DNA from: Rhizobiales bacterium GAS188
GTDB taxonomy: Bacteria; Pseudomonadota; Alphaproteobacteria; Rhizobiales; Beijerinckiaceae
Assembly: GCA_900104855.1 (NCBI GenBank)
Contig: FNSS01000001.1
Location: 1,550,001 to 1,614,000 of the forward strand
Length of the DNA stretch: 64,000 nt
Direction: 5' to 3'
The position numbers and the translations under genes were made by a program. Shown piece after piece: positions 15,101 to 24,429 of the stretch; position 1 is the stretch's first letter; each line of letters opens with the position of its first letter. The notes under the pieces were generated by a model. The model saw only the letters and a program-made list of their open reading frames with translations, searched no databases and was not told the origin of the DNA.

Positions 15101-16414
15101 ATGGAAAACGAAGACGTCATTTTCGTTGGGGTCTGCGATCTCGCCGGCCATATGCGCGGCAAGGCGTTTCCCGCGGCGGACCTCGAATCCCGGCTGCGCA
15201 AGGGCATGGGATATACCGGCAGCAACATCATGATGTCGGCCTTCGGCCCGATCTATGACAGCCCGTTCGGGACGCAGGGAGATCTCACGCTCATTCCGGA
15301 TCCCGCCACCAAGGTCGATGTCGGATTCGAGGGTTTCGCGCCGGAGCGCTTCTATCTCGCCGATATCCGGACGCCTGACGGCAAGCCCTGGTCTTGCTGT
15401 CCGCGCGATTTCCTGCGCCGGGCCGTCGAGGAATTGCAACGCGAGGCCGGGCTGCAGGTCGTCTCCGCCTTCGAGCAGGAATTCGTCTATACGGGCGTCG
15501 ACGCGGCCCGGCCGGGAACGACCTATGGCTATGACACCTTTCGCCATCAGGGGTTGTTCGGCGAGGCCTTCGTGTCGGCGATAAGGCGTGCGGGCGTGAA
15601 GCCCGATTCCTTCCTACCCGAATATGGGCCGCGTCAATTCGAGGTGACGGTCGCGCCGGCGGCAGGCATGCGCGCAGCCGATGAGGCGGTGATCGTGCGA
15701 GAAATGGCGCGCGCAGTCGCCTTTCGTCTTGGCCATCGGGTCATCTTCTCGCCGGTCGTCGACCTCAACCAGGTCGGCAACGGCACGCATATCCATTTCA
15801 GCCTGTGCGATGCGGCAGGGCTTCCGGTCATGCATGATCCGTCCCGGCCCTACGGCTTGTCGCAAGCGGCCGAGCCCTTCGTCGCGGGCATTCTTCGCCA
15901 TCTCCCGGCAATCGCGGCGCTGACCGCGCCTTCGGTCGTGTCCTATCTGCGTCTGCGCCCCAATCGCTGGGCGCCGGTCTGGACCAACCTCGCCGAGCGC
16001 GACCGCGGAGCCTCGCTGCGGGTGTGCCCGGTCTTCGACACGGCGTTGGAAGATGCGGCGCGCCAGTTCAATGTCGAGTTCCGCGTCTGCGACGCGACGG
16101 CGAGCCCCTATATGGCGCTCGGCGCGGTCGTGCATGCGGGCCTCGACGGCATCCGCAAAGGCATGGGGCTCGGCGCACCGCCGTCGAAGAGCTTCTGGCA
16201 GATGACGGATGAGGAGCGCCGCGCCCTCGGCCTCGAGCCATTGCCGGGCTCGCTGGAGCAGGCCCTCGACCTGCTCAAGGCCGATGAGACGGTCTGCGGC
16301 TGGCTCGGCCCGGAATTGCTGGACGCCTATCTGCGTCTCAAGAGGTCGGAGATCGGCGCCGTCAAAGGCCAGAGCGACGAAGCGATCTGCGCGCGCTATG
16401 CGGACGCCTATTGA
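15101..16414 (+). CDS. Glutamine-synthetase-family protein (type III / GlnT-PuuA-like ligase)
   Basis: A 437-aa protein with the GS beta-grasp start (VIFVGVCDLAGHMRGKAFP), the metal-ligand motifs SAFEQEF and EYGPRQFEVTVAP, the ATP-loop NQVGNGTHIHFSL and RLRPNRWAPVWTNLAERDRGASLRV. The general fold is that of glutamate-amine ligases, which make gamma-glutamyl amides or glutamine in the cytoplasm. It differs from housekeeping GlnA in sequence and lacks the adenylylation-loop motif NLYDLPP. It follows the sox regulator by 48 bp on the same strand and may be co-transcribed. The amine substrate is unknown. The start ATG at 15101 has AGGGAAGG upstream. Confidence 0.8.
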   Translation: MENEDVIFVGVCDLAGHMRGKAFPAADLESRLRKGMGYTGSNIMMSAFGPIYDSPFGTQGDLTLIPDPATKVDVGFEGFAPERFYLADIRTPDGKPWSCCPRDFLRRAVEELQREAGLQVVSAFEQEFVYTGVDAARPGTTYGYDTFRHQGLFGEAFVSAIRRAGVKPDSFLPEYGPRQFEVTVAPAAGMRAADEAVIVREMARAVAFRLGHRVIFSPVVDLNQVGNGTHIHFSLCDAAGLPVMHDPSRPYGLSQAAEPFVAGILRHLPAIAALTAPSVVSYLRLRPNRWAPVWTNLAERDRGASLRVCPVFDTALEDAARQFNVEFRVCDATASPYMALGAVVHAGLDGIRKGMGLGAPPSKSFWQMTDEERRALGLEPLPGSLEQALDLLKADETVCGWLGPELLDAYLRLKRSEIGAVKGQSDEAICARYADAY

Positions 16415-16532
16415 ATCGGCTTCGAACGGCATAAGGCACTGAGTCCGGCGCGCCTCTTCTTCCGCAGCAGAGGCCTTTGTAAAGCACCCGACATCTGGTC
16501 ATCCCGGATGCGGCGCGCTCGGCCTCCCCGGA

Positions 16533-16943
16533 TCACGCCTTCTTGCGGCCGTCGGTCCCGACCCAGCCATGCTTCGAGATGTCGAAGATCACGCCGTCCG
16601 GATCCTTGAACTTGCGTTCGAAATTGCCTTTGCGCTCATCGCCGAGATCGAAGAAGAATTTGCCGCCGGCCTTCTCGATGCGTCGCCCGGTCTCTTCGAG
16701 ATCATCGACCTGGAAGCCGAAATGATGGGCTCCGACGAAGCTCGCCGCGTCCTCGAGGTCGCTGCCCTTGCTGCCCTTGAAATTGAGCAGCGCGAGATTG
16801 ATGACGCCGTCCGTCATGTAGACGGCCGAGCCGATCTCCAGATCCTCGCGTTCGACGCGCCTGAGATCGAAGACCTCCTCGTAGAATTTCGCGGCCTTGT
16901 CGAGGTCCTTGACGCAGACGGCTAAGTGACGCAGGCGGGCCAT
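16533..16943 (-). CDS. VOC (glyoxalase/bleomycin-resistance fold) family protein
   Basis: A 136-aa protein with paired beta-alpha-beta-beta-beta units: RLRHLAVCVKDLDKAAKFYEEVFDLR and HHFGFQVDDLEETGRRIEKAGG, ending FKDPDGVIFDISKHGW with a Glu/Asp-His metal site. VOC proteins are metal-dependent lyases, dioxygenases or binding proteins; the reaction is not evident. The start ATG at 16943 has GGAGG 5 nt upstream. It is divergent from the FAD monooxygenase at 17044. Confidence 0.85.
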   Translation of the reverse strand: MARLRHLAVCVKDLDKAAKFYEEVFDLRRVEREDLEIGSAVYMTDGVINLALLNFKGSKGSDLEDAASFVGAHHFGFQVDDLEETGRRIEKAGGKFFFDLGDERKGNFERKFKDPDGVIFDISKHGWVGTDGRKKA

Positions 16944-17043
16944 GGAGTCCTCCTTCGATGCTCGGGCTCGCCGCATCATAGGTGAGGCTCGAGCGTCAGG
17001 CATCACTTTTCCTCAGGGAAAGCCTGCCCTAACATCGCGGCCG

Positions 17044-18204
17044 ATGGATAGTTCACCAACGCCAAGAGGGCCAAGAGAGCAAAGGCATGCCGAGATCGCG
17101 GGCGGGGGTTTCGCCGGCCTCGCGGCTGCCTGCGCGCTCGCAAGGCGCGGCTGGAGCGTCCGCGTCCATGAGCGCGCCGAGCAGCTGCGCACCACGGGCG
17201 CCGGCATCTATATCTATGAGAACGGTTTGCGGGTGCTGGAGGCGCTCGGCGCCTATGAGGAGGCGGTGCGCGGCGCTCCGCTCGCCCATACGCGCGAGGT
17301 GCGCGACGAGCGCAACGAGGTGGTCTCGGTGCATCGCTGGGGCGAGACGAGCCGGGTGTTCTCCATCCTGCGCCAGCAGGTCATCGACGCGCTTGCCGCG
17401 GCCGCGCGGCGCGCCGGCGTCGAGATCGTCACGAGCTCGGAGGCGGTGGCTGCGACACCAGAGGGCGAGCTTGTCCTCGCCGACGGGCAGCGCCTGAAGG
17501 CCGATCTCGTGGTGGCGGCCGATGGCGCGAACTCGAAGCTGCGCCAATCGCTGGGTCTCCTGTCGCGCAAGACCTCGCTGGCGGACGGGGCGATCCGCCT
17601 CCTGATCGACAAGACGCCGGAGGAGCGCCGTTCGGGCGAGGACGGCAAGACCATCGAATACTGGTCGGGCAATCGGCGCGTGCTCTACACGCCCTGCAGC
17701 GCCACGCAGATCTATATCGCGCTGACGATGCTCGACCGCGACGCGGAGGCGCGGACGGTGCCCATCAGGCCCGCCCTGTGGAAAGCCTCCTTCCCTCACC
17801 TCGCGGCGCTGATCGATCGCATCGGGGAGGCCGGCCGCTATGACCGTTTCGAGGTCGTCAAGCTGCGGCGCTGGTCGTCCGGCAAGGTCGCGGTGATCGG
17901 CGATGCCGCCCATGCGCTGCCGCCCAATATCGGCCAGGGCGCCGGATGCTCGATGATGAATGCGCTGGCGCTCGCCGTCTATCTCGAGGAGACGCCGGAC
18001 ATCGAAGCGGCGCTCGCGGCCTGGGAGCTGAAGGAGCGCCCGCTGACCGAGCATACGCAGCGCATCTCGGTGTTCCTCGGCCTGCCCACGGCCTGGCCTG
18101 CCGCCTTGCGCCGTTTGTTCTTCACCCTCGCCGGGCGCTCGCAATGGCTCATCCGGCAGCGCACCCGCACGGCCTTGCACAAGCCGGTCGGCACGGTGCC
18201 GTGA
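17044..18204 (+). CDS. FAD-dependent aromatic-type monooxygenase (PHBH fold)
   Basis: A 386-aa flavoprotein hydroxylase. The FAD motif is slightly unusual (AEIAGGGFAGLAAACALARRG instead of GxGxxG with a leading G), ending in an acidic residue in VHERAEQL. The DG motif is VVAADGANSKLRQ and the second FAD motif is GDAAHALPPNIGQGAG. Family knowledge: such enzymes hydroxylate aromatic acids or N-heterocycles using NAD(P)H and O2. The ATG at 17044 is chosen; upstream in-frame sequence overlaps the divergent VOC gene. No adjacent ring-cleavage genes point to a substrate. Confidence 0.85.
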   Translation: MDSSPTPRGPREQRHAEIAGGGFAGLAAACALARRGWSVRVHERAEQLRTTGAGIYIYENGLRVLEALGAYEEAVRGAPLAHTREVRDERNEVVSVHRWGETSRVFSILRQQVIDALAAAARRAGVEIVTSSEAVAATPEGELVLADGQRLKADLVVAADGANSKLRQSLGLLSRKTSLADGAIRLLIDKTPEERRSGEDGKTIEYWSGNRRVLYTPCSATQIYIALTMLDRDAEARTVPIRPALWKASFPHLAALIDRIGEAGRYDRFEVVKLRRWSSGKVAVIGDAAHALPPNIGQGAGCSMMNALALAVYLEETPDIEAALAAWELKERPLTEHTQRISVFLGLPTAWPAALRRLFFTLAGRSQWLIRQRTRTALHKPVGTVP

Positions 18205-18215
18205 GGGGAGGCGCC

Positions 18216-18373
18216 TCCTTCTCCCGCTCTTTCGCGGGAGAAGGTGCAAGTCTTGACTAGAAAGACTCTGCGTAGTGAGGGCGGATGAGGGACGCTGGTG
18301 AAGCGCTCAACCGCCCCTCACCCGCCTCGACTGCGTCTCGGCACCCTCTCCCGCGAAAGTGCGGGAGAGGGTT
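18216..18373. repeat. RIME-like intergenic repeat, copy R3
   Basis: Outer hairpins CTTCTCCCGC..GCGGGAGAAG (left) and CCCTCTCCCGC..GCGGGAGAGGG (right) enclose a central palindrome GGCGGATGAGGG / CCCCTCACCCGCC whose loop reads GGTGAAGCGCTCAACC. Compared with copy R1 it carries a short extra stretch (about 18248-18274) in the linker. It lies between convergent genes, 12 bp after one stop and 8 bp before the other. Confidence 0.8.
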
Positions 18374-18380
18374 GGCGCCC

Positions 18381-19604
<1,224 letters not shown>

Positions 19605-19753
19605 TTAGGCTCGCCACGACATGGCGGCGGGCACGGCATAAAGCCTGATCGCCGGGCGAACAAGGGAAAAGGGGCGTTTTCAACGCATTGCTGCGGTCAC
19701 GGAGGCGTGTTGCCGGGCTTGCACGCGATCAGGAGGCGAGGGTAGAGGCTCCC

Positions 19754-20212
19754 ATGCGCAACGGCGACACCTCGCGGGCGGCGTCCGCGGTTTCGGCGGA
19801 CGAACCGGCGCGGCCGACTCCGCTCCGGCAGATCCTGGCTTTCGGCGGAGCCGGCATCGCGGCCGCGATCGTCCATTACGGCACCCTGATCGGCCTCGTG
19901 CAGGGAGGCGCCCTGACACCGGTGCCGGCGACCTTGTGCGGCTATATTGCGGGCGGCATCGTCTCCTATGCGCTGAATCGCCGCCACACCTATCGCAGCG
20001 ACCGCCCGCACCAGGAGGCTGTCTGGCGCTTCGCGGCGGTCGCGGCGGTCGGCTTCCTGATCACCTTCGCGGTGATGCATGTCCTGGTCGATCGCTGGTC
20101 CCTGCCCTATCTTCCGGCCCAGTTCCTGACCACCGGCATCGTGCTCATCTGGAGCTTTTCGGCTCATAAATGGTGGACCTTCGGGACCGGTCACGATCGG
20201 GGCGAGGCTTGA
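19754..20212 (+). CDS. GtrA family membrane protein
   Basis: A 152-aa integral membrane protein with four hydrophobic segments and the GtrA signatures FGGAGIAAAIVHYGTL and AGGIVSYALNRRHTYRS, ending SFSAHKWWTF. GtrA-like proteins are thought to flip polyprenyl-phosphate-linked sugars, or to be associated with cell-surface polysaccharide synthesis. The start ATG at 19754 follows GAGG. No glycosyltransferase partner is adjacent. Confidence 0.85.
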   Translation: MRNGDTSRAASAVSADEPARPTPLRQILAFGGAGIAAAIVHYGTLIGLVQGGALTPVPATLCGYIAGGIVSYALNRRHTYRSDRPHQEAVWRFAAVAAVGFLITFAVMHVLVDRWSLPYLPAQFLTTGIVLIWSFSAHKWWTFGTGHDRGEA

Positions 20213-20326
20213 TGCGGCAAAAGCTCCCCGTTAAGCGCAATCGCTGAAAATTGTCGCAAATCAGCGGCTTCTGAGCTAAGGACCGGCGCTCCTCGACTGC
20301 GAGGATCAAGTTGAGCGACGAAGGCG

Positions 20327-20363
20327 ATGACGATTTCCTGGCAATGACGATTTCCCGGCGATG
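20327..20363 (+). promoter_or_regulatory. 17-bp tandem duplication creating two minicistrons ahead of hisZ
   Basis: ATGACGATTTCCTGGCA (20327-20343) and ATGACGATTTCCCGGCG (20344-20360) are tandem near-copies, followed by the hisZ start ATGACG at 20361. Each copy reads as a six-codon frame (Met-Thr-Ile-Ser-Trp-Gln and Met-Thr-Ile-Ser-Arg-Arg) whose TGA overlaps the next ATG (ATGA). Ribosomes could thus pass from one start to the next down to hisZ. Confidence 0.6.
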
Positions 20364-21587
20364 ACGACCTCCGATCCCGATCTGACGACGGCCGCGCCCG
20401 CGAGCGCGTCGGCGATGCGTCCTGGCGTCGAGCCGACGGCGTCGCGGCCGGGAATCGACGAGGCACGGCTCATCGACCTCTTCATGAGCCGCGGCTTCGC
20501 CAGGATCGAGCCGCCGGTGCTGCAGCCGCTCGAGCCCTTCCTCGATCTCTCGGGCGAAGATCTGCGCCGGCGCATGTTCATCACCGCCGATGCCGAAGGA
20601 CATGAGCTCTGCCTGCGGCCCGAATACACGATCCCTGTGTCGCGCCTGCATCTCGAACAAGTCGCGGCCCAAAGATCGGGAGCTGGACAATCGGCGGCCT
20701 ATGCGTATCTCGGCCCGGTCTTCCGGTTCCGTCCCGGCGAGACGGGCGAATTCGTGCAGGCCGGCGTCGAGGATTTCGGACGAACCGACAAGGAAGCAGC
20801 CGACGCCGAGATCCTCGAAGTGGCGCTTGAAGCTTTGCGCGAGATGGACATTGCCACTTCGACGACCCTGATCGGCGATGTCGGGTTGTTCGCGGCGCTG
20901 ATCGACGCGATGCAGCTTTCGGGCTCGACGGCGCGCCGGCTGCGACGCAGCTACGCCGCCGGCAAGATCGACGCGCAGGCGCTCGGCGCCTTGGCGGCGC
21001 AAACCTCGTCCGAGAACCAGCATGCCGGGCTGCTCGCCGCCTTGCAGGGCCAGGATCCCGCCGCCGCCCGGCTGTTCGTCGAGGATATCTTGAAGATCGC
21101 CGGCATCTCGTCGATCAGCGGCCGCTCGGCCCATCAGATCGCGGCGCGCTTCCTCGAACAGGCCTCGAACCAGCAATCGGGCCTTTCGCCCGAGCAGGCG
21201 CTGGTCTTCGAGCGGTTCTTGAGCATCGGGGGCCACCCCGACGAGGCCGCCGATGCGCTGCGCGCGCTTGCTGCGGATGCCAAGCTCGACCTCGCCCGCG
21301 CCATCGAGACCCTCGATATCCGCAACGGCTTCATGGAGGCGCGCGGCATCGAGCTTGCGCATCTTCGCTTCGCCACCGGCTTCGGGCGCAATCTCGACTA
21401 TTATACGGGCTTCGTCTTCGAGATCCGGGATGCGGCGCGCCCCGATTCCAAGCCGCTGGTCGGCGGTGGCCGCTATGACGGGCTGCTGCGCCGGCTCGGC
21501 GCCCCGCTCGATGTGCCGGCGGTCGGCTGCTCCATCTGGCTCGACCGCATCCTCGCGGGCACGCCCAAAAGCGCGGGCACGCCATGA
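20361..21587 (+). CDS. hisZ: HisZ, ATP phosphoribosyltransferase regulatory subunit
   Basis: A 408-aa paralogue of histidyl-tRNA synthetase that lacks tRNA charging and serves as the regulatory subunit for short HisG in the first step of histidine biosynthesis. HisRS-like motifs: RMFITADAEGHELCLRPEYTIPVSR (motif 2 region), LGPVFRFRPGETGEFVQAGVEDFG and LVGGGRYDGLLRRLG (motif 3). The start ATG at 20361 sits at the end of a chain of two overlapping minicistrons. Its 3' end overlaps hisG by 4 nt (ATGA). Confidence 0.9.
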   Translation: MTTSDPDLTTAAPASASAMRPGVEPTASRPGIDEARLIDLFMSRGFARIEPPVLQPLEPFLDLSGEDLRRRMFITADAEGHELCLRPEYTIPVSRLHLEQVAAQRSGAGQSAAYAYLGPVFRFRPGETGEFVQAGVEDFGRTDKEAADAEILEVALEALREMDIATSTTLIGDVGLFAALIDAMQLSGSTARRLRRSYAAGKIDAQALGALAAQTSSENQHAGLLAALQGQDPAAARLFVEDILKIAGISSISGRSAHQIAARFLEQASNQQSGLSPEQALVFERFLSIGGHPDEAADALRALAADAKLDLARAIETLDIRNGFMEARGIELAHLRFATGFGRNLDYYTGFVFEIRDAARPDSKPLVGGGRYDGLLRRLGAPLDVPAVGCSIWLDRILAGTPKSAGTP

Positions 21588-22555
21588 ACGACAAGCTGAT
21601 CGTCGCCGTTCCGTCCAAGGGGCGCCTGCAGGAGCGGGCCAATGCCTTCTTCGCGCGCGCCGGCCTCAGGCTGCAGCAGCAGGGCGGGGCGCGCGACTAT
21701 CGCGGCGCCTTCGAGGGCGTCGACAATGTCGAGATCCTGTTCCTCTCGGCCTCCGAGATCACTTCGCTGCTCGCTTCGGGGGGTGCCCATATTGGCGTCA
21801 CCGGCGAGGACCTGGTGCGCGAGACTGTGGCCGAGGCCGACCGCAAGCTCGCCCTCCTCGCCCCGCTCGGCTTCGGCAACGCCAATGTGGTGGTGGCCGT
21901 GCCGCGCGCCTGGATCGATGTGCGCTGCATGGCCGATCTCGACGACGTCGCGGCAGCGCTGCGTGCCAAAAGCGGCCAGCGCATGCGGGTCGCGACCAAA
22001 TATGTGAACCTGACGCGGCGCTTCTTCGGCGAGCACGGCCTCGCCGATTACCGCATCGTCGAGAGCTCCGGCGCCACGGAAGGCGCTCCGGCCTCGGGAG
22101 CCGCCGAGATCATCGTCGACATCACCACGACCGGAACGACGCTCGCTGCCAATGCGCTGAAGACGCTCGACGACGGCACGATCCTCAGGAGCGAGGCGCA
22201 GCTCGTGGCGTCGCTGACCGCAGCCTGGAGCAGCGCCAATCGGGAGGCGGCGCGCTCCCTTCTGCAGCGGATCACCGCCGAGGAGACGGCGCGGGCGCTG
22301 CGCGAGATCCGCGCCGATGTGCCGGTCGGAGCCGGCGCTGCCTTCGCGCATCTGCCCGAGGAGTTCGGCGCCGAGCGTCTCGAAGGCGGCAACGGCGCCC
22401 CCTTGCGCTTCTTCGTGCGGCGCAGCGAAGCGCATGGCTTCTGCGACTGGCTGATCGCGCAAGGCGCAACCACCGTCACGGTCGCCGAGCTCGAATTCGT
22501 CTACACGGCAACCAACGCCTTGTGGGACAAGCTCAGGCCGCGTCTCGAGGCCTGA
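21584..22555 (+). CDS. hisG: HisG, ATP phosphoribosyltransferase catalytic subunit
   Basis: A 323-aa enzyme joining ATP and PRPP to form phosphoribosyl-ATP. N-terminal LIVAVPSKGRLQERANAFFARAGL, GVTGEDLVRE, VATKYVNLTRRFF and the PRPP loop EIIVDITTTGTTLAANAL are typical. It works as a hetero-octamer with HisZ. It is longer than classic short HisG because of a C-terminal region (to about 323 aa) of the kind seen in alphaproteobacterial HisG. Translationally coupled to hisZ. Its last 23 nt overlap the convergent LysR gene. Confidence 0.95.
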   Translation: MNDKLIVAVPSKGRLQERANAFFARAGLRLQQQGGARDYRGAFEGVDNVEILFLSASEITSLLASGGAHIGVTGEDLVRETVAEADRKLALLAPLGFGNANVVVAVPRAWIDVRCMADLDDVAAALRAKSGQRMRVATKYVNLTRRFFGEHGLADYRIVESSGATEGAPASGAAEIIVDITTTGTTLAANALKTLDDGTILRSEAQLVASLTAAWSSANREAARSLLQRITAEETARALREIRADVPVGAGAAFAHLPEEFGAERLEGGNGAPLRFFVRRSEAHGFCDWLIAQGATTVTVAELEFVYTATNALWDKLRPRLEA

Positions 22556-23471
22556 ACTCGCGGTCCCTGATCGCCGCCCCCAATGACGGCGCCTGCTCCT
22601 CGATGAAGAACCACAGCCGATCGGCAATGGGGCCATGCGGCCTGTCGCGCAGACGCGCGGCGACGACCTCGCCGGCGCCGCCGCGCAAATGCTGACCCGC
22701 GATCGAGATGAGGCCGCCGTCGCGCAATTCGTCGGCGATCAGGAAGCTCGGCATGTGACCCCAGCCCATACCTTGGAGAATGATCTCTTTCTTCATCAGC
22801 TGGTCGTTCACCGTCCAGCTGCGGGCTCCCTCGATCAGGTAATAATCGCGCGACGGCGAGTGCCGCGCCGTATCGCGGATGACGCATTGCACATGATTGC
22901 GCATCTGCTCGAGCGTGATCCGATCCGAGACCGGAAAGGATAAGAAATTCGGGGCGACGACCGGAATGAGGGTGCCGCTGAAGAGATCGATGAATTCAAG
23001 GCGTGGATCGCTCTTGTCGATGTGATGGATGATCAGATCCGCCTCGTCGTCGAAGAGCCGCTCCCACGGGCCGGAAATGGCCTCGAAATGCAGATGAAGC
23101 CGGGTTGCGGGGCAGCCATCGAAGAAGCGGCGCAGCAGCCCCAGCACCTGCGGCAGCGGGCAGAGATCGCCGATGACGACACGCAGCTCGCTTTCCTCAC
23201 CCATCGCCAGCTGGCTCGCATGGTTGCGCAACAGGCTGAGCTCGCGCAGGAAGACGCGCGTGCGGCTGTGGAAGGACCGACCCGTATCGGTCAAGGCGAC
23301 GCGATATCCCTCGCGGTCGAGCAGGCGCAGCCCGAGCTGGCTTTCCAGATTCCTGATGGATGTGAACACCGTCGAATGGGTCCGCCGCAGCTTGGCCGCC
23401 CCCGCCTGAAATCCGCCCTCGGTCACTACCGCGTCGAAGCACAGCAATTGATGAATCGTCATGCCGTCCAT
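22533..23471 (-). CDS. LysR-family transcriptional regulator
   Basis: A 312-aa LTTR with an N-terminal HTH (IHQLLCFDAVVTEGGFQAGAAKLRRTHSTVFTSIRNLESQLG). The HTH is atypical in having HSTVFTSI where most LTTRs have QPAVS. A periplasmic-binding-like effector domain follows. It is divergent from the GST-like gene at 23635 and probably controls it. Its 3' end overlaps hisG by 23 nt in a convergent arrangement. The effector is unknown. Confidence 0.9.
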   Translation of the reverse strand: MDGMTIHQLLCFDAVVTEGGFQAGAAKLRRTHSTVFTSIRNLESQLGLRLLDREGYRVALTDTGRSFHSRTRVFLRELSLLRNHASQLAMGEESELRVVIGDLCPLPQVLGLLRRFFDGCPATRLHLHFEAISGPWERLFDDEADLIIHHIDKSDPRLEFIDLFSGTLIPVVAPNFLSFPVSDRITLEQMRNHVQCVIRDTARHSPSRDYYLIEGARSWTVNDQLMKKEIILQGMGWGHMPSFLIADELRDGGLISIAGQHLRGGAGEVVAARLRDRPHGPIADRLWFFIEEQAPSLGAAIRDREFRPRDAA

Positions 23472-23538
23472 TGTCGGATTTCCTCACAATGAATTGCGAA
23501 ATTTTATTCTTTTTATCAAAGCTCCTTAGCCTAGGGTA

Positions 23539-23604
23539 GGGATCGCCCAACAAGGGATCGCCAAAAGGATCGCCCAACAAGGGATCGTCCAACTCGGGAT
23601 CGTC
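23539..23604. repeat. Tandem repeat GGGATCGCCCAACAA, about 4.5 units
   Basis: Units start at 23539, 23554, 23567, 23581 and 23596, each 13-15 bp, with GATCG constant and some drift (GGGATCGTCCAACTC in unit 4). The array fills the gap between the LysR regulator and the GST-like gene, just upstream of the ribosome site of the latter. It could be an array of regulator half-sites or simply slipped-strand expansion. Confidence 0.75.
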
Positions 23605-23634
23605 CTTGGGTCGTTCAGCGCAAGGAGAAGGACA

Positions 23635-24399
23635 TTGGTCACTCTCTACGGATTCGGTCCGTTCCTCGGCACTCCGGATTCGAGCCCCTTCGTGATCAAG
23701 GCCATGATGCTGCTCAAGCTTGCCGGCCTGCCCTATCGCGAAATGCCGGGGAACCCGTTCAAGGCTCCGCATCGCCTCTTGCCCCATATCGAGGACGACG
23801 GAGTGAAGGTCGCGGATTCCACGCTCATCCGTTTCCATATCGAGCACAAATATCGCATCGATTTCGACGCAGACCTCAGCGCCGAGCAGAAGGCGACCAC
23901 CTGGGCCGTCGAGAGGATGTGTGAAGATCACCTCTACTTCGCAATGCTGGACATGCGCTGGATCGATACCGCCAATTTCAACAAGGGCCTCGGCCGGCAT
24001 ATGTTCGGCGCGATACCTGCACCCGTTCGCCCGATCGTCAAATCCCTTTTGCGCCGCATGAACGCCAAGCGGCTGCAAGGACACGGCATCGGCCGCCACG
24101 CGCGGCCGCAGATTGCCGCGCTCGCCATTCGCGACGTGAACGCGCTCGCAGCGATCCTCGGCGACAAACCGTTCCTGATGGGGGACAAGCCCTGTGCGAC
24201 CGATGCCTTCATGTTCGGCATCGTCACCTCCATCCTGACGCCGCCGCTCGAATCACCCATTCGCGCCGCCATGCAGGGGCATGCCAATCTCGTCGCCTAT
24301 CGGGACCGGATCACGAGCCGGTATTTCTCCGAACAACCGGTTGCCGCAGTCATGCAAGCTGAAAGCTCCGGCTCGCGTCGAGTCGCTCACAGCCGGTAA
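23635..24399 (+). CDS. Glutathione S-transferase-like protein (FAXC/metaxin type)
   Basis: A 254-aa protein beginning VTLYGFGPFLGTPDSSPFVIKAMMLLKLAGLPYR, the thioredoxin-like N-domain of failed-axon-connections/metaxin GSTs, followed by an all-helical C-domain with GDKPFLMGDKPCATDAFMFGI. Family knowledge: such proteins occur in catabolic clusters; catalytic activity is uncertain. The start appears to be TTG at 23635, well placed after AAGGAGAAGG; no ATG is suitably placed. Divergent LysR neighbour. Confidence 0.8.
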   Translation: MVTLYGFGPFLGTPDSSPFVIKAMMLLKLAGLPYREMPGNPFKAPHRLLPHIEDDGVKVADSTLIRFHIEHKYRIDFDADLSAEQKATTWAVERMCEDHLYFAMLDMRWIDTANFNKGLGRHMFGAIPAPVRPIVKSLLRRMNAKRLQGHGIGRHARPQIAALAIRDVNALAAILGDKPFLMGDKPCATDAFMFGIVTSILTPPLESPIRAAMQGHANLVAYRDRITSRYFSEQPVAAVMQAESSGSRRVAHSR

Positions 24400-24429
24400 G
24401 GCCAGCCGCGTGTACAGGGCCGCGGCTCT

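Noticed and set aside
23539-23604. Short repeats considered as a CRISPR array
   Set aside because: The units are only 13-15 bp, directly adjacent with no unique spacers, and there are no cas genes.
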